Positions 1 to 11,529 of a stretch of DNA of 64,000 nt are shown piece after piece. The notes beneath the pieces were generated by a model that saw only the letters and a program-made list of their open reading frames with translations, was not told the origin of the DNA and searched no databases. The stretch is from NCBI GenBank assembly GCA_012845835.1, contig JABAKD010000021.1, positions 2,461,706 to 2,525,705 on the forward strand, written 5' to 3'. Each line of letters opens with the position of its first letter. Position 1 is the stretch's first letter. Position numbers and translations under genes: made by a program. Origin of the DNA: Undaria pinnatifida (lineage: Eukaryota > Sar > Phaeophyceae > Laminariales > Alariaceae).

Positions 1-884
1 AGTGAAAATCACTGAAATGCGTGTGTTCATCTTTCCAAAGCAAGTGTGCGACAAGCTAATTGCTTCCATTTAAGTAAGAGGACAATTGCATTCAAAAACT
101 TCCTGTTCCGTGGCTTGCCTCCATGTCGTGGAGAAGACAGCAGTGTGAGTAAATCGCGATGCACACCACTAAACATACATACGCAGTCGTACGGTTCTGC
201 CATAAACCCTCCCATACACACAAAACAGTGAGAAGCTGCACAGTAGGAGAGCCGGAATATCCGTATACCAGTATCTGAAACCGTATCACCACGAATAGCC
301 CCCTTCTCAGCGCCCAAGATAGGATAGGTCCCAAACGACAAGACACAGGTGACCAGGTGAAGCGGCACATCCCACTTCCAAACCGAAAGGCTGTCGGGAG
401 TTTAAGACGGCAATCCTAAATCCCACCATCAGTAACTGCTAAGATAGAACGGCCATCTGGAGACCAATATTGTTCCAATGGAATCCTGCCCTGATAGTGT
501 CTTCCAACTTGAGCTTGTGCAGTGTATCGTTCCAACCGGTGCCCCTCTTCACTGTTTACCTTGTCGGTTCAATGTATTGAATGATGTGGCTCGTGCACGC
601 TCTCCACCGAATAATCGCAGGAGTTCGACGGCGATCCCAACACCCAGTGTCATTGTTTCAAGTCCAACACATATCTTGCTTGTGAAATTTTTACGGTAAC
701 TACGGGAGGGAAAAACCAAACTAACCAGAATCTTCAGGGAAAACCTTCCAAAAAATAACACCGTCTTTGTTGACATAACATCCATCGCCCGGAACATGGG
801 TCGACGCCGCGGCTGACCATCACACAGTTCCCCATTCCAGCATCCGAACACACACGCAAGTCGACTATGCTAAGTTATAGAGGA
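1..884. other. No recognisable gene
   Basis: Mixed-composition sequence without a frame that looks coded. I see no domain, RNA gene or transposon end here. The only structure is at its right border, where the dispersed 250-bp module described next begins. Confidence 0.5.
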
Positions 885-1134
885 CACACAGAGTGCCCCC
901 TGCAGATCTTTCAATGGAGCAGGTCCTCAGAGAGTACTCACTTCATTTTCCTTCGTAGAGACGTTGCTTTATTCGATTCCACCAGAGACCCGGATAGCTT
1001 CTGAGGTCGGAGGCACGCGCCTCCGATCTATTTCCTTATTATCCCGAATATAAAACGACAACCTTATCAAACGAAACCCATCCAAATGATCTCAAATTCG
1101 AATAATTACAGGCCTTTCGAAGCCGTATCTTAAC
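885..1134 (+). repeat. 250-bp dispersed module, copy 1
   Basis: This block matches 11935-12184 almost throughout, at roughly 85-90% by eye. It starts with an ACAGAGTGCCCCCTGCAG-type end and finishes at GCCGTATCTTAACA. Its first ~55 bases also match both terminal arms of the foldback element at 44896-45847 (AGAGTGTCCCCTGG ... GAATACTCAC), so the block probably belongs to that family. It contains a GC-rich near-palindrome around 1004-1025. The two copies are direct repeats about 11 kb apart and flank the Gag and integrase remnants. They could be decayed termini of one large element, but no LTR signature (TG..CA, primer site) supports that. Confidence 0.6.
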
Positions 1135-2046
1135 ACTAGCCCACCCTGATGAGTCGCAAACGGAGAAATATGGGAGATTCGGGGAAACTCCGGTACTACG
1201 AACTAGACCATGAGTGGAAGATGTAGCTCCTCAAAACCCACTCCCACACCTCTAACCGTCTGGCTATGGAGCCAGGAACACGCGAAGAAAAGCAGTAGAA
1301 AGAAACGAAGACCCTACAACAAGGCATAAGTAACCCATCAAAAATCTGCCGCGTGCCACCGGTGTGGCGGGGGGGGGGGCAGAAAAGGCTATAATACCTT
1401 CCGCATGCTGCCGGTGTGGCGGGGGGGGACAAGAAAGGCTCTACGGCAAACCAACTACGGAAAAGGTGCCATGGCGAGGCAAGCCCTCGTCGATATGGAG
1501 GGGAGCACAGGCGCTAACACAAGAGAGAAGTCATACAAAAAACCTCCCGCGGGCCATCGGCGCGGCGGGGGGTTAGACCAGAAAACGACAAATACCCGGG
1601 ATGGAACGTGGCAACACCTACAGCCCTGCTAGGGGGGGAAGTACCTAGTCGAAAAACCAAAGTAGAACAAATACAATACACAAAATATAAAAGATGACAC
1701 ACAGACCAATACATAGCCCTGTACCACGTTACGCGCGAACAGGATACCCTGGTCGCCCCCCGGCTCTGGGCTGAGGAGGGCGTCGGCAGGGCGAAATTGA
1801 ACAATGACGGAAAGGCTACAGCCCTGCGCCTCAGATAGAGGCGTTCTATCCGAACCCTGACCCACCACATAGCAGAGGGTTCGGCAGAAAAAAAGAAAAA
1901 AAATGGAAATAACCGCCCTAAAACCCAACGAAGACCGTCAGAGCACTACGAACAACCCAAAGACAAAGACTCAAAACTCATAACCCCAAAATTCGAAGAA
2001 CTATCGAGAGGCGGTGGTGGCTTAGAAGTCAACTGGCCACGGCCGC
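1135..2046. repeat. Foldback-family fragments and short G-rich tandem repeat
   Basis: Bases ~1200-1330 are the reverse complement of part of the foldback interior near 45330-45450: shared words for the GTGGGAG/GGGTTTGAGGAGC region and the CTTTTCTTCG tract. Bases ~1760-1800 match the reverse of ~44755-44790. Between them, a ~50-bp unit containing GCCGGTGTGGCGGGGGGGG occurs at about 1357 and 1405, with a looser third copy near 1555. No gene is visible. Confidence 0.45.
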
Positions 2047-3168
2047 GCGTCGAGATTCGTCTACGTTACGTTGGATTCCCCGAGGAAACGCACTGGCGAT
2101 GTGAGCTTGCAAGCACCAAGAGCCTCGTACGGCTCCCGTCGAAGTCGTGTGGCGCGCCGGGGGAAGAGGAAGCTTAGTCGGTCCCGGGTCGTCCAGAAAG
2201 CAGACCAGGTATACCTTGTCCTCGGTAGTGCTCGCGCTGATTTTTCCAAGCCATCATAACCCATCGTCTCCCGTGTACCAAAAGTGAGCTTCCATATGGA
2301 GTACTGTGTCGTGGTAGCGACGGAGCCAATCGGCGCCGGGAAGACAGGCGTAGCCCGTCGCTAGGAAACGTTCCCCGTTGTTGCGGGAGAGCTCACGCTG
2401 TGCCGCCCCGATCCGCATTCGACGGTAGAGGTGGTTGGTTTGGCGGTGCTGGTCCGGGATTCCGGCCCAATAACGAACGATGTGGGAGCGGGAGAGGTGG
2501 AGGTCCATTTTCCGCTCCCAGGTAAGGTTCGGAGAGTCCAGCCTAATGCGTCTTGCATAGCACCGCGATGATGCCACCTCGCCCCCTTACCGACTGATGA
2601 CCAGTGATCTGCTCGACCTCCAGCCGTTGGAGGGGAGTCGAAACGTTGTATTGAGTGACGTGGTACGGCGGGGACTACTTGGAACAATTGTTGAGCACGT
2701 ACTGCATCAGCCCCACCGGTAGGTACTTGGGCATGTCCCCACTGTCGTGGCGGTTGGCGCAGGGTTTGAAGCGCTCGGTTGTCACACACCGACGAGCGTC
2801 CGAGCCGGGCAGGTCGGAAGGAAATCCAAACAGAGGGGGTTGCTCCCGAGCGGCGAACCGTCCGGGGTCTCGGCGGCGGAGCAGGGGCCGACATGCCAGA
2901 ATTTTGGACGTGCCCGTCCAGTTAAGCGCGAGTTTGGCCTTGAGTACCTTGGCGTCGGTGTTCTCCTTCACACCCTGGGGGATGGTACAGGCAGTGTCGG
3001 GTTACGGACGAGTAGGCCGATGTCGTCATCGATCGTATGTTTTCGAACCTCATCCGCCAGCTCCTTGATGTGTGGGAGGAATGGGCGCTTCTGCGAGAGG
3101 TAGCACGCCAAACGTCGGGCGGCAGGACGGATGGCCGGCCGATAGAGACGTAACGCATGTCGCGGCAC
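2047..3168 (-). pseudogene. Ty3/Gypsy-like integrase C-terminus with chromodomain and Tudor-like domain, decayed
   Basis: Reading right to left on the minus strand there are four parts. First, a stretch typical of the end of the integrase core (HIKELADEVRKH...). Second, an integrase C-terminal barrel-like segment (KAKLALNWTG..KIL, ~2900-2971). Third, a chromodomain-like segment: GHQSVRGRGG, then TWERKMDLHLSRSHI.RYW, ~2480-2650. Fourth, a WW-containing Tudor/Agenet-like segment (GDDGL-stop-WLGKI ... VCFLDDPGP, ~2185-2275). In-frame stops lie near 2676 (TAG), ~2545 (TAG at a Trp codon) and 2256-2258 (TGA between GDDGL and WLGKI, also at a Trp position). Frame changes occur near 2970 and 2530. 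Such integrase tails steer insertion to modified chromatin in chromoviruses; that role here is inferred from family knowledge. It is certainly broken. The exact clade is not determined. Confidence 0.7.
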
Positions 3169-3812
3169 GTCGGCTCAGCGCGGAGTTCTCGCTTCCAATC
3201 GTCACGTCAATAACGCGCGACGGAATCAGCGAACCGCAATTCAGCAGTGTCGCCAAAGGTGTCCGACCTTGTATATGCAGTCGGCGTGTCACCAGAAGGC
3301 GTGAGCCGCAAGAGAGGAGTTCCCATATAGGCTCTGCGTGGTCGTGGTCGGACGGTAGTGGACGGGCGAGTCTGCAAGAGCAGGGGTAGCGGCGGCGGGT
3401 CGAGCCGGCCACGGCCGTGGGACTCGCGGCGGGGTTGTACCTCATCTGGAAGATGGCCGAGGGGCCCCGCCGGGCCCGAATCCATCATCTACAGCGGGGG
3501 TGCACAACCCGTTGTTGTCGCCGTTCGTCTGTGCGTCGTCGAACTCCGGAATAGATAGGGCGGATGTGCGATGGGCGTCGCTGTAGCCAGGTCTTCTGCG
3601 GAGCCTGTGCCGCCCTCAATGTGTATGGCGAAAACCGAAGCGAAAACGGTGTCAGCGGCACGCGAAATCAACCTGCGACCGGTACAGCTTTCGGTAGTGG
3701 CGACGGAGAAAGAAACACGAGCGACAAATCTCCCCGGGGAAGCAGAAAGGCTGTCAATCCTTATACGTGGCTCGTGTGTGCGAAAATCGTGAAATGGGTT
3801 AGAGGTGAGAGG
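3169..3812 (-). other. Probable decayed retroelement coding, no clear domain
   Basis: This lies directly upstream (minus strand) of the integrase tail, where the integrase core should be. Short GC-rich frames exist, but I could not find a DDE motif or zinc finger. A divergent remnant of the same element is the likeliest content. Confidence 0.3.
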
Positions 3813-3956
3813 GAGCCCACCCAAGGCATCACGTTTAGTGCGGGGCACGAGCCCACGCAAGACAGTGCTTTCGGCGAGGGGATCGAGTCCAACCAAAGCA
3901 GTGCTTTCGGTGTGGGGTACGAGCCTACCCGAGACAGTGTTTTCGGCGAGGGGCGC
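3813..3956 (+). repeat. 36-bp minisatellite, four units
   Basis: Units start at 3813, 3849, 3885 and 3921, with a partial fifth at 3957. Each begins GAGCCCACCCAA-like and ends GGCGAGGGG plus three bases. The period is exactly 36, so any frame gains twelve residues per unit; the plus frame reads EPTQDSAFGEGH-like dodecads. The minus frame is also open across it (about 3489-4223). No known protein repeat was recognised, so I treat it as DNA-level slippage until coding is shown. Confidence 0.8.
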
Positions 3957-5185
3957 GAGCCCACCCAAACCTACCGCTAGGATCGGCGAGGAGGGAGCGC
4001 GCAGCCCGCTGGTCCGTAGGAGGTATATACCGCTATCCCCAACGGGGTTGGGGCTTGTCAAACCCGCGAGGTTGAAGTTTGTCAAGCTACTGCGGTCGTA
4101 CTCCGGTGCAGGCTCTGGAAAATGGGTCGGAAAAATCGGCAATGCCGTTGGCGCTGCCTTTGCGGTACTCGAGTGTGCAGTCGAACGCGGTGACGAACTC
4201 AAGCTACCGCTGGACTCGTTCATTACCCACTATGCCAATGCTCTCCTGCGTCTTGTGGACGCAGGATATGCGGAACTCTGTTCCTCACAGTACCCGCGGA
4301 GGCGTTTGGGAGCATAAGCAATGCTGCCGGTCCCCAGATCTAGAGGAGTCCAGTGCCCCTCCGAGTCAAGCGATAATCGACTGATATACGCAATTTTCAT
4401 AGTGAACGAAACGTCATCCAGCGTCACAGTACCCTCGACAAAACATAGGCCGTGTTCTGACAGCGCAAGGTCAGGGCCGACGCCAGAAGCTACATCCAAA
4501 CCTCCACGGCTTTCAATTAGCCAACGCGCCCGAGAAATAGGTCGGAAACGCCGAAGGGGAAGCTTTGTGATCGCTGGCCGCTGTTAATGGCCCGGTCGCG
4601 GCGGGGACGAGATTTCTTGCATTTGAAGTGCGGGTGCGGAGCCGACTAGGGGAGGCCCAGTACGCCGACCCGGTCTCGTTGTCACGAATAGCTTCACGAA
4701 CAGAAGAAAGTGCCTCACCGAGCAAGTTTTCCCTCTCCACTTGCATGGGATATTGGCCCTGGGACAATCCGCCCGGAGACCAATGCCCTACACTGGGTCC
4801 AGAGGGCTGGACTCAGTCAGGAGCTTGTTGTCAGAGAAAAAAGGAATTTTTATGGCTGGATTCTGCGTAAATTGGCGTAGGTGCCAGATAGCATGACGGT
4901 TTGCTTGTTTCTGTCCCCAACACAGGAGTCAAATTTGCGCACGCCTCGACCGATGCGTTTGCGTGTGCTTGGACTAGGCGACGACATAATGAGCCCCACT
5001 GCTCGATGGTCTTGGAAAAGCTTGGTCTTTTGGGCCATCATGTACTGCTCCGCTCAAAAACATGGCACGTCGTCCACGGCACAGGACGAAGGGGACCACG
5101 ATGGAAAATATTATGGGGGCTGCCGGAATAACACCACTTTGTCTGTAGAGTATTCGAGTGAAGGGTCAAAATCCGTGTTGGAACT
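3957..5185. other. No recognised gene; weakly coding-like minus frame at ~4230-4510
   Basis: One minus-strand frame around 4250-4510 (...LDVASGVGPDLALSEHG...TVTLDDVSFTMKIAYIS...) has the alternating hydrophobic look of real protein. It could be a piece of the polyprotein between the Gag at 7.1-8.1 kb and the integrase at 2-3 kb. No protease or reverse transcriptase motif was found. The remainder shows nothing recognisable. Confidence 0.3.
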
Positions 5186-5720
5186 TGGGCCTGCAATGTC
5201 CCCGTCCGGGAACACCAGGCCTCGGGAGGACGACGCGAAAACGAACCCGTGGTTTCTTGCCTCGGGTCTTGCTTCGCTCGGTGGCGGAAAAGCGCGAGAA
5301 TCCGCTCTAACTGCGTCTGAAAAATGGCAAAACCTTCGGTGCCGACCCGTCGTAGCCTCGTTGGACATTTGTGCGTCTGCAATGTCCCCTTTTGGGAACA
5401 CCAATCCTCGGCTCTTTGGGCCTGTAGTGTCCCCTTGCGGGAGCACCAGGCCTCGGGAGCAAGATGCAAGTCCGAACCTGGGGTTTCTCGTTCTCCTCAC
5501 TCGCTGGCGGAGACTCGAAAGAAGCCGCCCTCGCTGCATCCGGAAAAGAGTCCAACACCGACGGTGCCAACCCGTCGGTAGCCTTGTTGGGCATTTGGGT
5601 ATGCAATGCCCCCCTCTGGGAACACCAGTCCTGGTCTCTTTGGGCCTGTAGTGTCCTCCTCAGGAACACCAGGTCCCGGGAGCACGACGCAAATCCGAAC
5701 CCATGGTTTCTCGCGTCGTG
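5186..5720. repeat. ~230-bp tandem repeat, about 2.3 units
   Basis: Units begin at about 5186, 5419 and 5641 with GGGCCTGCAATGTCCCC-like sequence. Inside each, GGGAACACCAG(G/T)CCT and a CGACG(C)AA..CGAACCC..GGTTTCT segment recur. A nested shorter repeat (AATGTCCCCTTTTGGGAACACCA at ~5380) duplicates the unit head. On the minus strand the units read as RGLVFP.GDI.-type peptides in shifting frames, so the period is not protein-preserving. A sub-terminal or long-terminal region of a decayed element is possible. Confidence 0.65.
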
Positions 5721-7086
5721 GTCTCTTCGCTCTTTGGCGTATAATCGGGTGAAAACTGTTCTACCTAAGCCCGAAGGGGCAGGGGCTCTGAGCTGTTTCT
5801 GCTTGACGGTAGGCGCAATTACTCCGTAAAATTACAGGAATAGCGTCCAGCTGATCGAGCTGGAGGCCGTGGCATCACCACTGGCCCGTCGCGCAGTGTC
5901 GGATCTTCATCCTGTGCCACTGGGGCAGACGTAGCCTGAAAGACGTGGGTTAGCTTGTTAAAAGACGAAGTAGGGTCCGGAGACCTGTGGGCGTCTCCTG
6001 AAGCGGGGCTTGGGCAAGGCAAAAATATTTTTACCTGAGGAGGCTCTTTTCCGTTGTGTCTCTTGGAGAAGGGAGACGAGGTAGCTCATCTTGTTGACTC
6101 CTCCTTGACGGAAAGAAAGACAAAGCGCCCGTTGTTATCGCGAGCAAACACCGAACCGAGCCTCGCCAAACGATCTCGGGGTTTTAGTGTTGGCCTTCCC
6201 ACATCTCAAATCGACCGCCACCTCGTGGTGAGAAAATAATGTTTCGAGGGTCGACTGTTCCACACCTCAAACCGACCGCCACCGCCTGGTCAGGGAGAAG
6301 GGGGGATGAACACATACGCGTAAAAAGGCGACGCGCCGTCACATCAGCTAAATTGCTGCGCGACGCGTGCCTGGGGGGGGAGCGCAAAACGCAGGCTCCC
6401 GTGCCATGGTTGATGGGGGCGGCGTTTGGAGCGCGTACTCCTGTTGCTTAGTTTATGCCGCGGCTGAGGAAAACGGCGCTGAAAGCGTGGTTCCCGTCGC
6501 CGAACTCATACCATGTCCGAAGGAAACGTCGCTGGAAGCGCGCGTTCTTGCCGTCGAAAAAATGAAAGAGTTATAAAATTACCTGGCTGGAGGAAACCAC
6601 GCTTGAAGCGCTAGTTTCCGCCGCCTGTACTACGCCGTGAGAACCATCCGTAGACGGCGAAGGAGCCCGTTGGCACTTGACAGAGGCATTCTGTGCTGCT
6701 TGACCGGATAGGCTAGCAACAGAACACGAGCATCTTCTGAAACCAAAATAGGTAACCGCCGACAATGTTGTCGACGGTGCCGTACCGACGTCGAGCTGTC
6801 GATTGCTGTTTCAGAATGTGCCAGGTTGGCGCGCAAGTGTATTTTCGCCCGGGTTGTGGGCGGCTCCAAAGGGCATTCGAGGAGCAGGAGTGGAGGCAAA
6901 ATAGGCGGGCGAGCGTAGGGTACCACCATGGTGACCCGACGTGTATGTGGTATCGTTGTTACTGTTTACCTGGCCCTGATCCTGATGGTACGCTCGCGAT
7001 CGACCTGAAAGATGGCGTCGATTTGTTTTGTGGGTGTTCGGGCGAGATGATTTATTTTCTCGGCGGTAGCAGACCATGCGTGTTTG
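5721..7086. other. No recognised gene
   Basis: This is the expected pol position between the Gag and integrase remnants, but no reverse transcriptase, RNase H or protease motif could be read on either strand. A weak short repeat (CTCAAA(T/C)CGACCGCCACC) occurs at ~6205 and ~6270. Either pol has decayed or been deleted, or the two remnants come from different elements. Confidence 0.4.
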
Positions 7087-8076
7087 TCAACGTCGGTGTG
7101 CGTCATCGTGGCCAAGTAAACCAAGTTCAGGGTTCAAGTAGCCACTCGCATTAATGAAAGGATGCCTACAATGCTTGAAGAAATGGTTGTCTTCGCGGCA
7201 GTTGAGGCAAAGCCCGCGGTTTTCTCGGAGGGCATCAGCGCGAGGTAAAAGGAGGCCGCTCCTACGGGGAGGGTCGTCTGTCTTGAACGAGGCCTTAACG
7301 GCGAAATCGTCTGCATAATGACGCTCGTCTAGTGGTCAGCAGTTCGATGTGTGGTCAAGCCAAGGGTCAGATGAATCATCGATGGGCATGACAGTTGAAT
7401 GATGGCTCGATCCCGTCTGCCACGAAAGCGACTGGGACGGCAACCGGCCCTGGCTGCGCCCATGATCGGCGGGCCGGGGCCCCGACGGGGCGGATGACCG
7501 CGCTCCCGTCGAAGAAACAGGGAGAGAAAAAAATGTTTCGCCTTCGAAGGCAAGTGTCATATTATGAGCTTGGCCACTAAAACCCCGCCACATAGCGTCT
7601 AATGAGGCGTATGGCCGCGGGTCCGTTGCTTTCGAACCAGGGTACAACGCAGGCGGGAGAGCCGGAAATTGCTCATTCGCCGCCACCCGAACCACCTCCG
7701 ACACCACATCCGTCCCCGCAGACAAAACACGCTCACTCCCCGTAGCGGTCGGCACAAGTACGCGAAACAACCGACTGAAATCAGAAAAAGGCATGCCGTT
7801 ACACATTTCGAAAGTATGCAACTTAGTGTAGACCTCCTCCGCGTCAACCCCGTCGAATTGCGTCATCAGCAGGCGCAATAGGAGGGTGAAAGCCTCAGGC
7901 CCAGATGCTCCTCCTGCACTGTCTCTTGACACCTCTTGCCTGCTACTACGTTCACCTCGCTGTGGTCCGTGGTCGAGGACGAAGACGAGCGGGAGGAGGT
8001 TGACGAGCCGTCTAACGCTGGACGTCCTCTCGCGCCATTCCTCCGCCCTCCGTTGCCTCCGCCAGAGCTGCGACAA
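7087..8076 (-). pseudogene. Retrotransposon Gag-like protein with CCHC zinc knuckle, one in-frame stop
   Basis: The minus frame runs through a helical, hydrophobic Gag-type domain (EAFTLLLRLLMTQFDGV..EEVYTKL, then FSDFSRLFRVLVP) and a Pro/Ser-rich linker. A TGA lies at 7336-7338. The same frame then continues to a perfect CX2CX4HX4C knuckle (CLNCREDNHFFKHC, 7168-7209) and stops at 7087. Gag packages element RNA into cytoplasmic particles, and the knuckle binds nucleic acid. The single stop makes this a pseudogene or a mutated copy; suppression is possible but unsupported. It shares strand with the integrase tail 4-5 kb downstream, which is the right order for one Gypsy-like element. No protease follows recognisably. 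Confidence 0.65.
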
Positions 8077-8575
8077 ACTGCCCCGGTTGTTGGACCAGAG
8101 TTGCCCCCTCGGCGGCGCCCTCAGCTATACCAGCACCCGATGCGACTTCCCCGTCTCCACCATCGCTGTCACTCCCGCGGCGGTGGTGGTGGTCGCCACC
8201 GTCACCATTTTTGCCGCCATCCCCATGGTTGCGGTCCCCGCGGTCGCGAGTGTCGCTGCGTCGCTGCTTCCCCCGGTTTCGTTCTGCCAACTCGTCCTCC
8301 GGGGTTCGGCCAAAAGACGGGGTCGGGGTCTCGGCGTGGGCTATCATCAGGGCCTTGACGAGGTCAAGGGTCGTGCCGGCTCTCGTCTGTCCAGCATAGG
8401 GCCGTACAATCCACGCGAGTCCAAGCCGCTTCAACTGAAAGGACGTCCGCCTGCCGCGACGCCGGCCTCTCTGCCGAGAGGAAGGCGCAGGCCGTTTCCA
8501 CCACCGGGGTCGCCAACGCTGAGGAGAAGTCTACACTGGTGCAGACGCCATGCGCGCGACCCATGCCCTTGAAGA
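8077..8575 (-). pseudogene. Low-complexity, charged Gag N-terminal extension (probable)
   Basis: A minus frame offset by one from the Gag frame encodes an Asp/Gly/His/Arg-rich stretch (RDRGDRNHGDGG..., HHHRRGSDSDGG) preceded by a helical segment (LDLVKALMIAHAET). Position and strand fit the N-terminal half of the neighbouring Gag with a frameshift near 8030. Low complexity makes this uncertain. Confidence 0.35.
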
Positions 8576-9426
8576 AGGCGTCGTTTCCGGGTCGGGGTCG
8601 CTGGGATGCGACACCCTGCGGGCGCGACGAAGGCGAGGGCGCCGTGTTAGCTCCCGCCGCAGCCGACGCAACTAATTAGGCGAGGATTTGTTTCTCTTCG
8701 CTACCAGGGACGCCTCCCGCGAAGCGGTCTTCGCCCGCTCGATATCTTTGCCAAACCGACGTCGGAGTGCAATCTTCTGGTTAAGTCGTCGAGCGCCCGC
8801 TGGGCCCACCCCGCCGCAGATGCCAAGTCCAAGGGGCGGCAAGGGCGCCCCGGTCCCGGGAGCTCTGGGGGTAGCGCTCTGTCGAGCGCGGAGAGCGCAC
8901 GTTGCGGCGGTGGTGCCCTGCCGAACGCGGGGGGGGCAGCTGGTGGCGCTCCCCCGGGGCTGGCGAGGGCTGGCGTCGAGACGCCCCCGAGTCCGGTGGG
9001 GGTTGTTCCATCTTCTCCTTTGCGCGAACCGCCGAGTGGACCCTCTTGGTTGGTGGGTCCGGGTGGAAGTATGGTGTTCCGTTTTCTGTCTCGTCACCGG
9101 AACACACCTCCGGTGCCCCCCCCCGTCTCGAGTCGCGAGATCTCGAGCGAGCTCTTCCTGTCTCGTGGGCATCCAGGTTGGGGTGGGTGGAAGACCTCAG
9201 CCTGCCCGAGTAGCCCGCTTCCTCACTGGTAGACATGTTGCTTGTTGCCTCTATGGAAGGCAGCGAGGGGAGGGGGTGTGGGGGAAGGTGACGGTATGGG
9301 AACGACGCACAGATATATTGTTGTGGTGTCCCTGCTGCTAGTAGCGGTATATCTGTGTTTCAGCAAACAGAAAGACATGGGCCTCCGCTCCGTCTAATCG
9401 GCGGACAAGGTCAGTACAACGCTTGA
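8576..9426. other. GC-rich region with basic minus-strand frame, unassigned
   Basis: A minus frame (8672-9172) ends in an alpha-helical basic segment (LRRRFGKDIERAKTASREASLVAKRN). That could be a Gag coiled coil or a chance frame in GC-rich DNA. No domain was recognised, and no LTR was found here. Confidence 0.25.
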
Positions 9427-9830
9427 AGAAAGCAGTTTCCTCACCGACCGGACTAAATAGGGATGGTCGCGCCTACACAGTAGTGCTGCTCGCTGCTGTG
9501 CATATAGGTACCGACAATACCAACCGCACAAAGATAGGGAGTATACCCCCCGAACAAGGTAGTTTCTCCACCGTCCGCACTATAGGGGGACCATCGAGCC
9601 TGCAGTAGTGCTGATTGCTGTAGTATCACTGCTGTGTTAACAGGTAACTGCAATTCCAACTGCACCAAGATGGGTAGTAAGGCGTACGAAGAAGGCAGTT
9701 CCCCCACCGACTGCACTATAGAGGGGCGGTCGAGCTTACAGTAGTGCTGATTGCTGCAAGTAGCTCCTGTGACTACGGGTGACGACAACACCAACCGCCT
9801 TAAAAAGGGTAGTATAATACCAAGACCAGC
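9427..9830. repeat. ~130-bp tandem repeat, three units
   Basis: Units begin near 9431, 9559 and 9697. Each holds a CACCGAC(C/T)G(G/C)ACTA core, then CAGTAGTGCTGATTGCTG, then ACCAACCGCA. Spacing is about 128 and 138 bases. Weaker relatives of the CCGCACTATA(A)GGG word continue to about 10450, so the array decays rightward. Confidence 0.7.
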
Positions 9831-10214
9831 TGAAGAAAAGGTGTGTACGTCCACAGCCGAATAGAAAGGCTGTTTGCCCCCAAAGATACCGCATCAAACG
9901 GGCGGATCCCCTCTTGCACTATTACAGCTGTAAAGCGCAGTATCTCCGCGAACTGTAGTACACGCTCTGTAACGGGCAGTAGCTGTCCACACATGTGCAG
10001 AGAAGAAAAAACAAATGCCAGGCATAGAGCCTACGAAGCGGTATCGCCAAGGGCAGCACATGTATGTACCAACAGCAGCAGAAACGCGGCGTTTGCGCCT
10101 ACAGTAGTATCGTGCTCAGCGTCTCCGCCAACTGCAAACCGCATTGAAACGGACATACCCGTCGCGACAGCTGCAAAAACAAATTGCGCATTCATCCCAG
10201 CACCATTGGCAGCA

Positions 10215-10350
10215 CGCGTACCGTGAAATATTTTTGCAGCATTTATCCTAGCATCTTTGTGGAACCCCGTAAAAAACATTCATGCAGCATTTATCCTAGC
10301 AGCATTTAGGAACCCCGTAATTTTGTTTGCAGTATTTATCTTGGCAGCAT
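10215..10350. repeat. ~50-bp tandem repeat, three units
   Basis: The phrase GCAGCATTTATCCTAGCA followed by GGAACCCCGTAA recurs at about 10225, 10282 and 10330, with small indels between units. Confidence 0.7.
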
Positions 10351-11529
10351 CGTTGAAGGGCAGCACATGTACCGATAGGAAGACGGCCTAACGCCCTGGC
10401 AGCTGACAGAACGAATCCGTACCCCTCCGACCGCACTATAAAGGGACAGTTACGTTGACAGCAGTGCAGAGTGCCGCACTGTCGCAGCTGTGCCCACACA
10501 GAAAGTGGTATTAATCCCCGCGTACCCATGAATGGTGGAATATAGGGAGGGCATCGTACACGCCGACAGCCTTGCCCAAAACAAGCCAGCACAGAGTCTC
10601 AGCGTTCACTAAATTCAAGTTCTAGTCACGGTGGGCCAGGACGAAAAAAAAATCTCGAATCGAACTTGCCAATAGTACTCGCACACCAGCGAAGAGGGTC
10701 AGAGGTGCGGTGCGGTAACTGTGGACGCTGGGGCGGCGCAGGGTCGAGCTATGTGGTGGATGGGCAGGAGCAAAGTAGGCGGCTTGGCTGCTGCACAGTG
10801 ATTTCTACAGCAGATAATCCGGCGGTATATGGCATGCATTGACAGCGAGCCCATTATGCTACGCTGTAGTTGGTACCTCTGCAAATATTATGGTGGTTGA
10901 AACTACATAACGCACAGTAGTGGAACGCTGTTGATCAAGAATGACCGGAGAGGCGTCCGAGGTGCGTGAAATTAGTAGCTGTACTATTTTCGGCATAAAG
11001 GGAGCAGCAGTTTGTTCCACGCGCAAGACGGATCGACGTATGTACTGAAACCTATACGATAACGCGTGTACTGGAAGAATTCGCCAAACGAAAAAGCCCA
11101 AACATTCCACGAGCATCGCCTGTTCCTTCCCAGGTAGAATGGCAAGAAAGGAGCCCCTACATGAGCTCCTAGAGCACGGTGCCCGTAGTCCAAGGGGGTC
11201 CCGCGAAGGGCGGTCTGGTTCCGACATTAAAGGTGTATGCTGGTCGATGGGCTCTCTCAGCAAGCGAAGTCCCCGTCGATGGTCACTCGAAGGGTTGATT
11301 CCAGTATGCTTGTCCGTGGCGTGTCGAGCATATGTCTTCTAGCTCCGAAGCGCCAAAAAAAGTAAAAGTCGATGGCCGATCTTGGGGCTTGTGCTGGCAA
11401 CTCGCGGAGATGTGCTGTGCAACATGCTGGCAGAACGCGGAGCAAACAAGTCTGATGGGTGGGGTTTGGGCAGTTCCGCTGCGGAATGGCTTATATTGCC
11501 AACTGGCGGGGAACTGATGCGACCAAACG
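10351..11529. other. No recognised gene
   Basis: GC-balanced DNA with scattered relatives of the 9.4-kb array near 10430. Nothing else is recognisable on either strand. Confidence 0.45.

Noticed and set aside
4881-5651. 256-codon plus-strand frame
   Set aside because: It runs through the ~230-bp tandem repeat in different frames per unit and shows no domain; the period does not keep frame.
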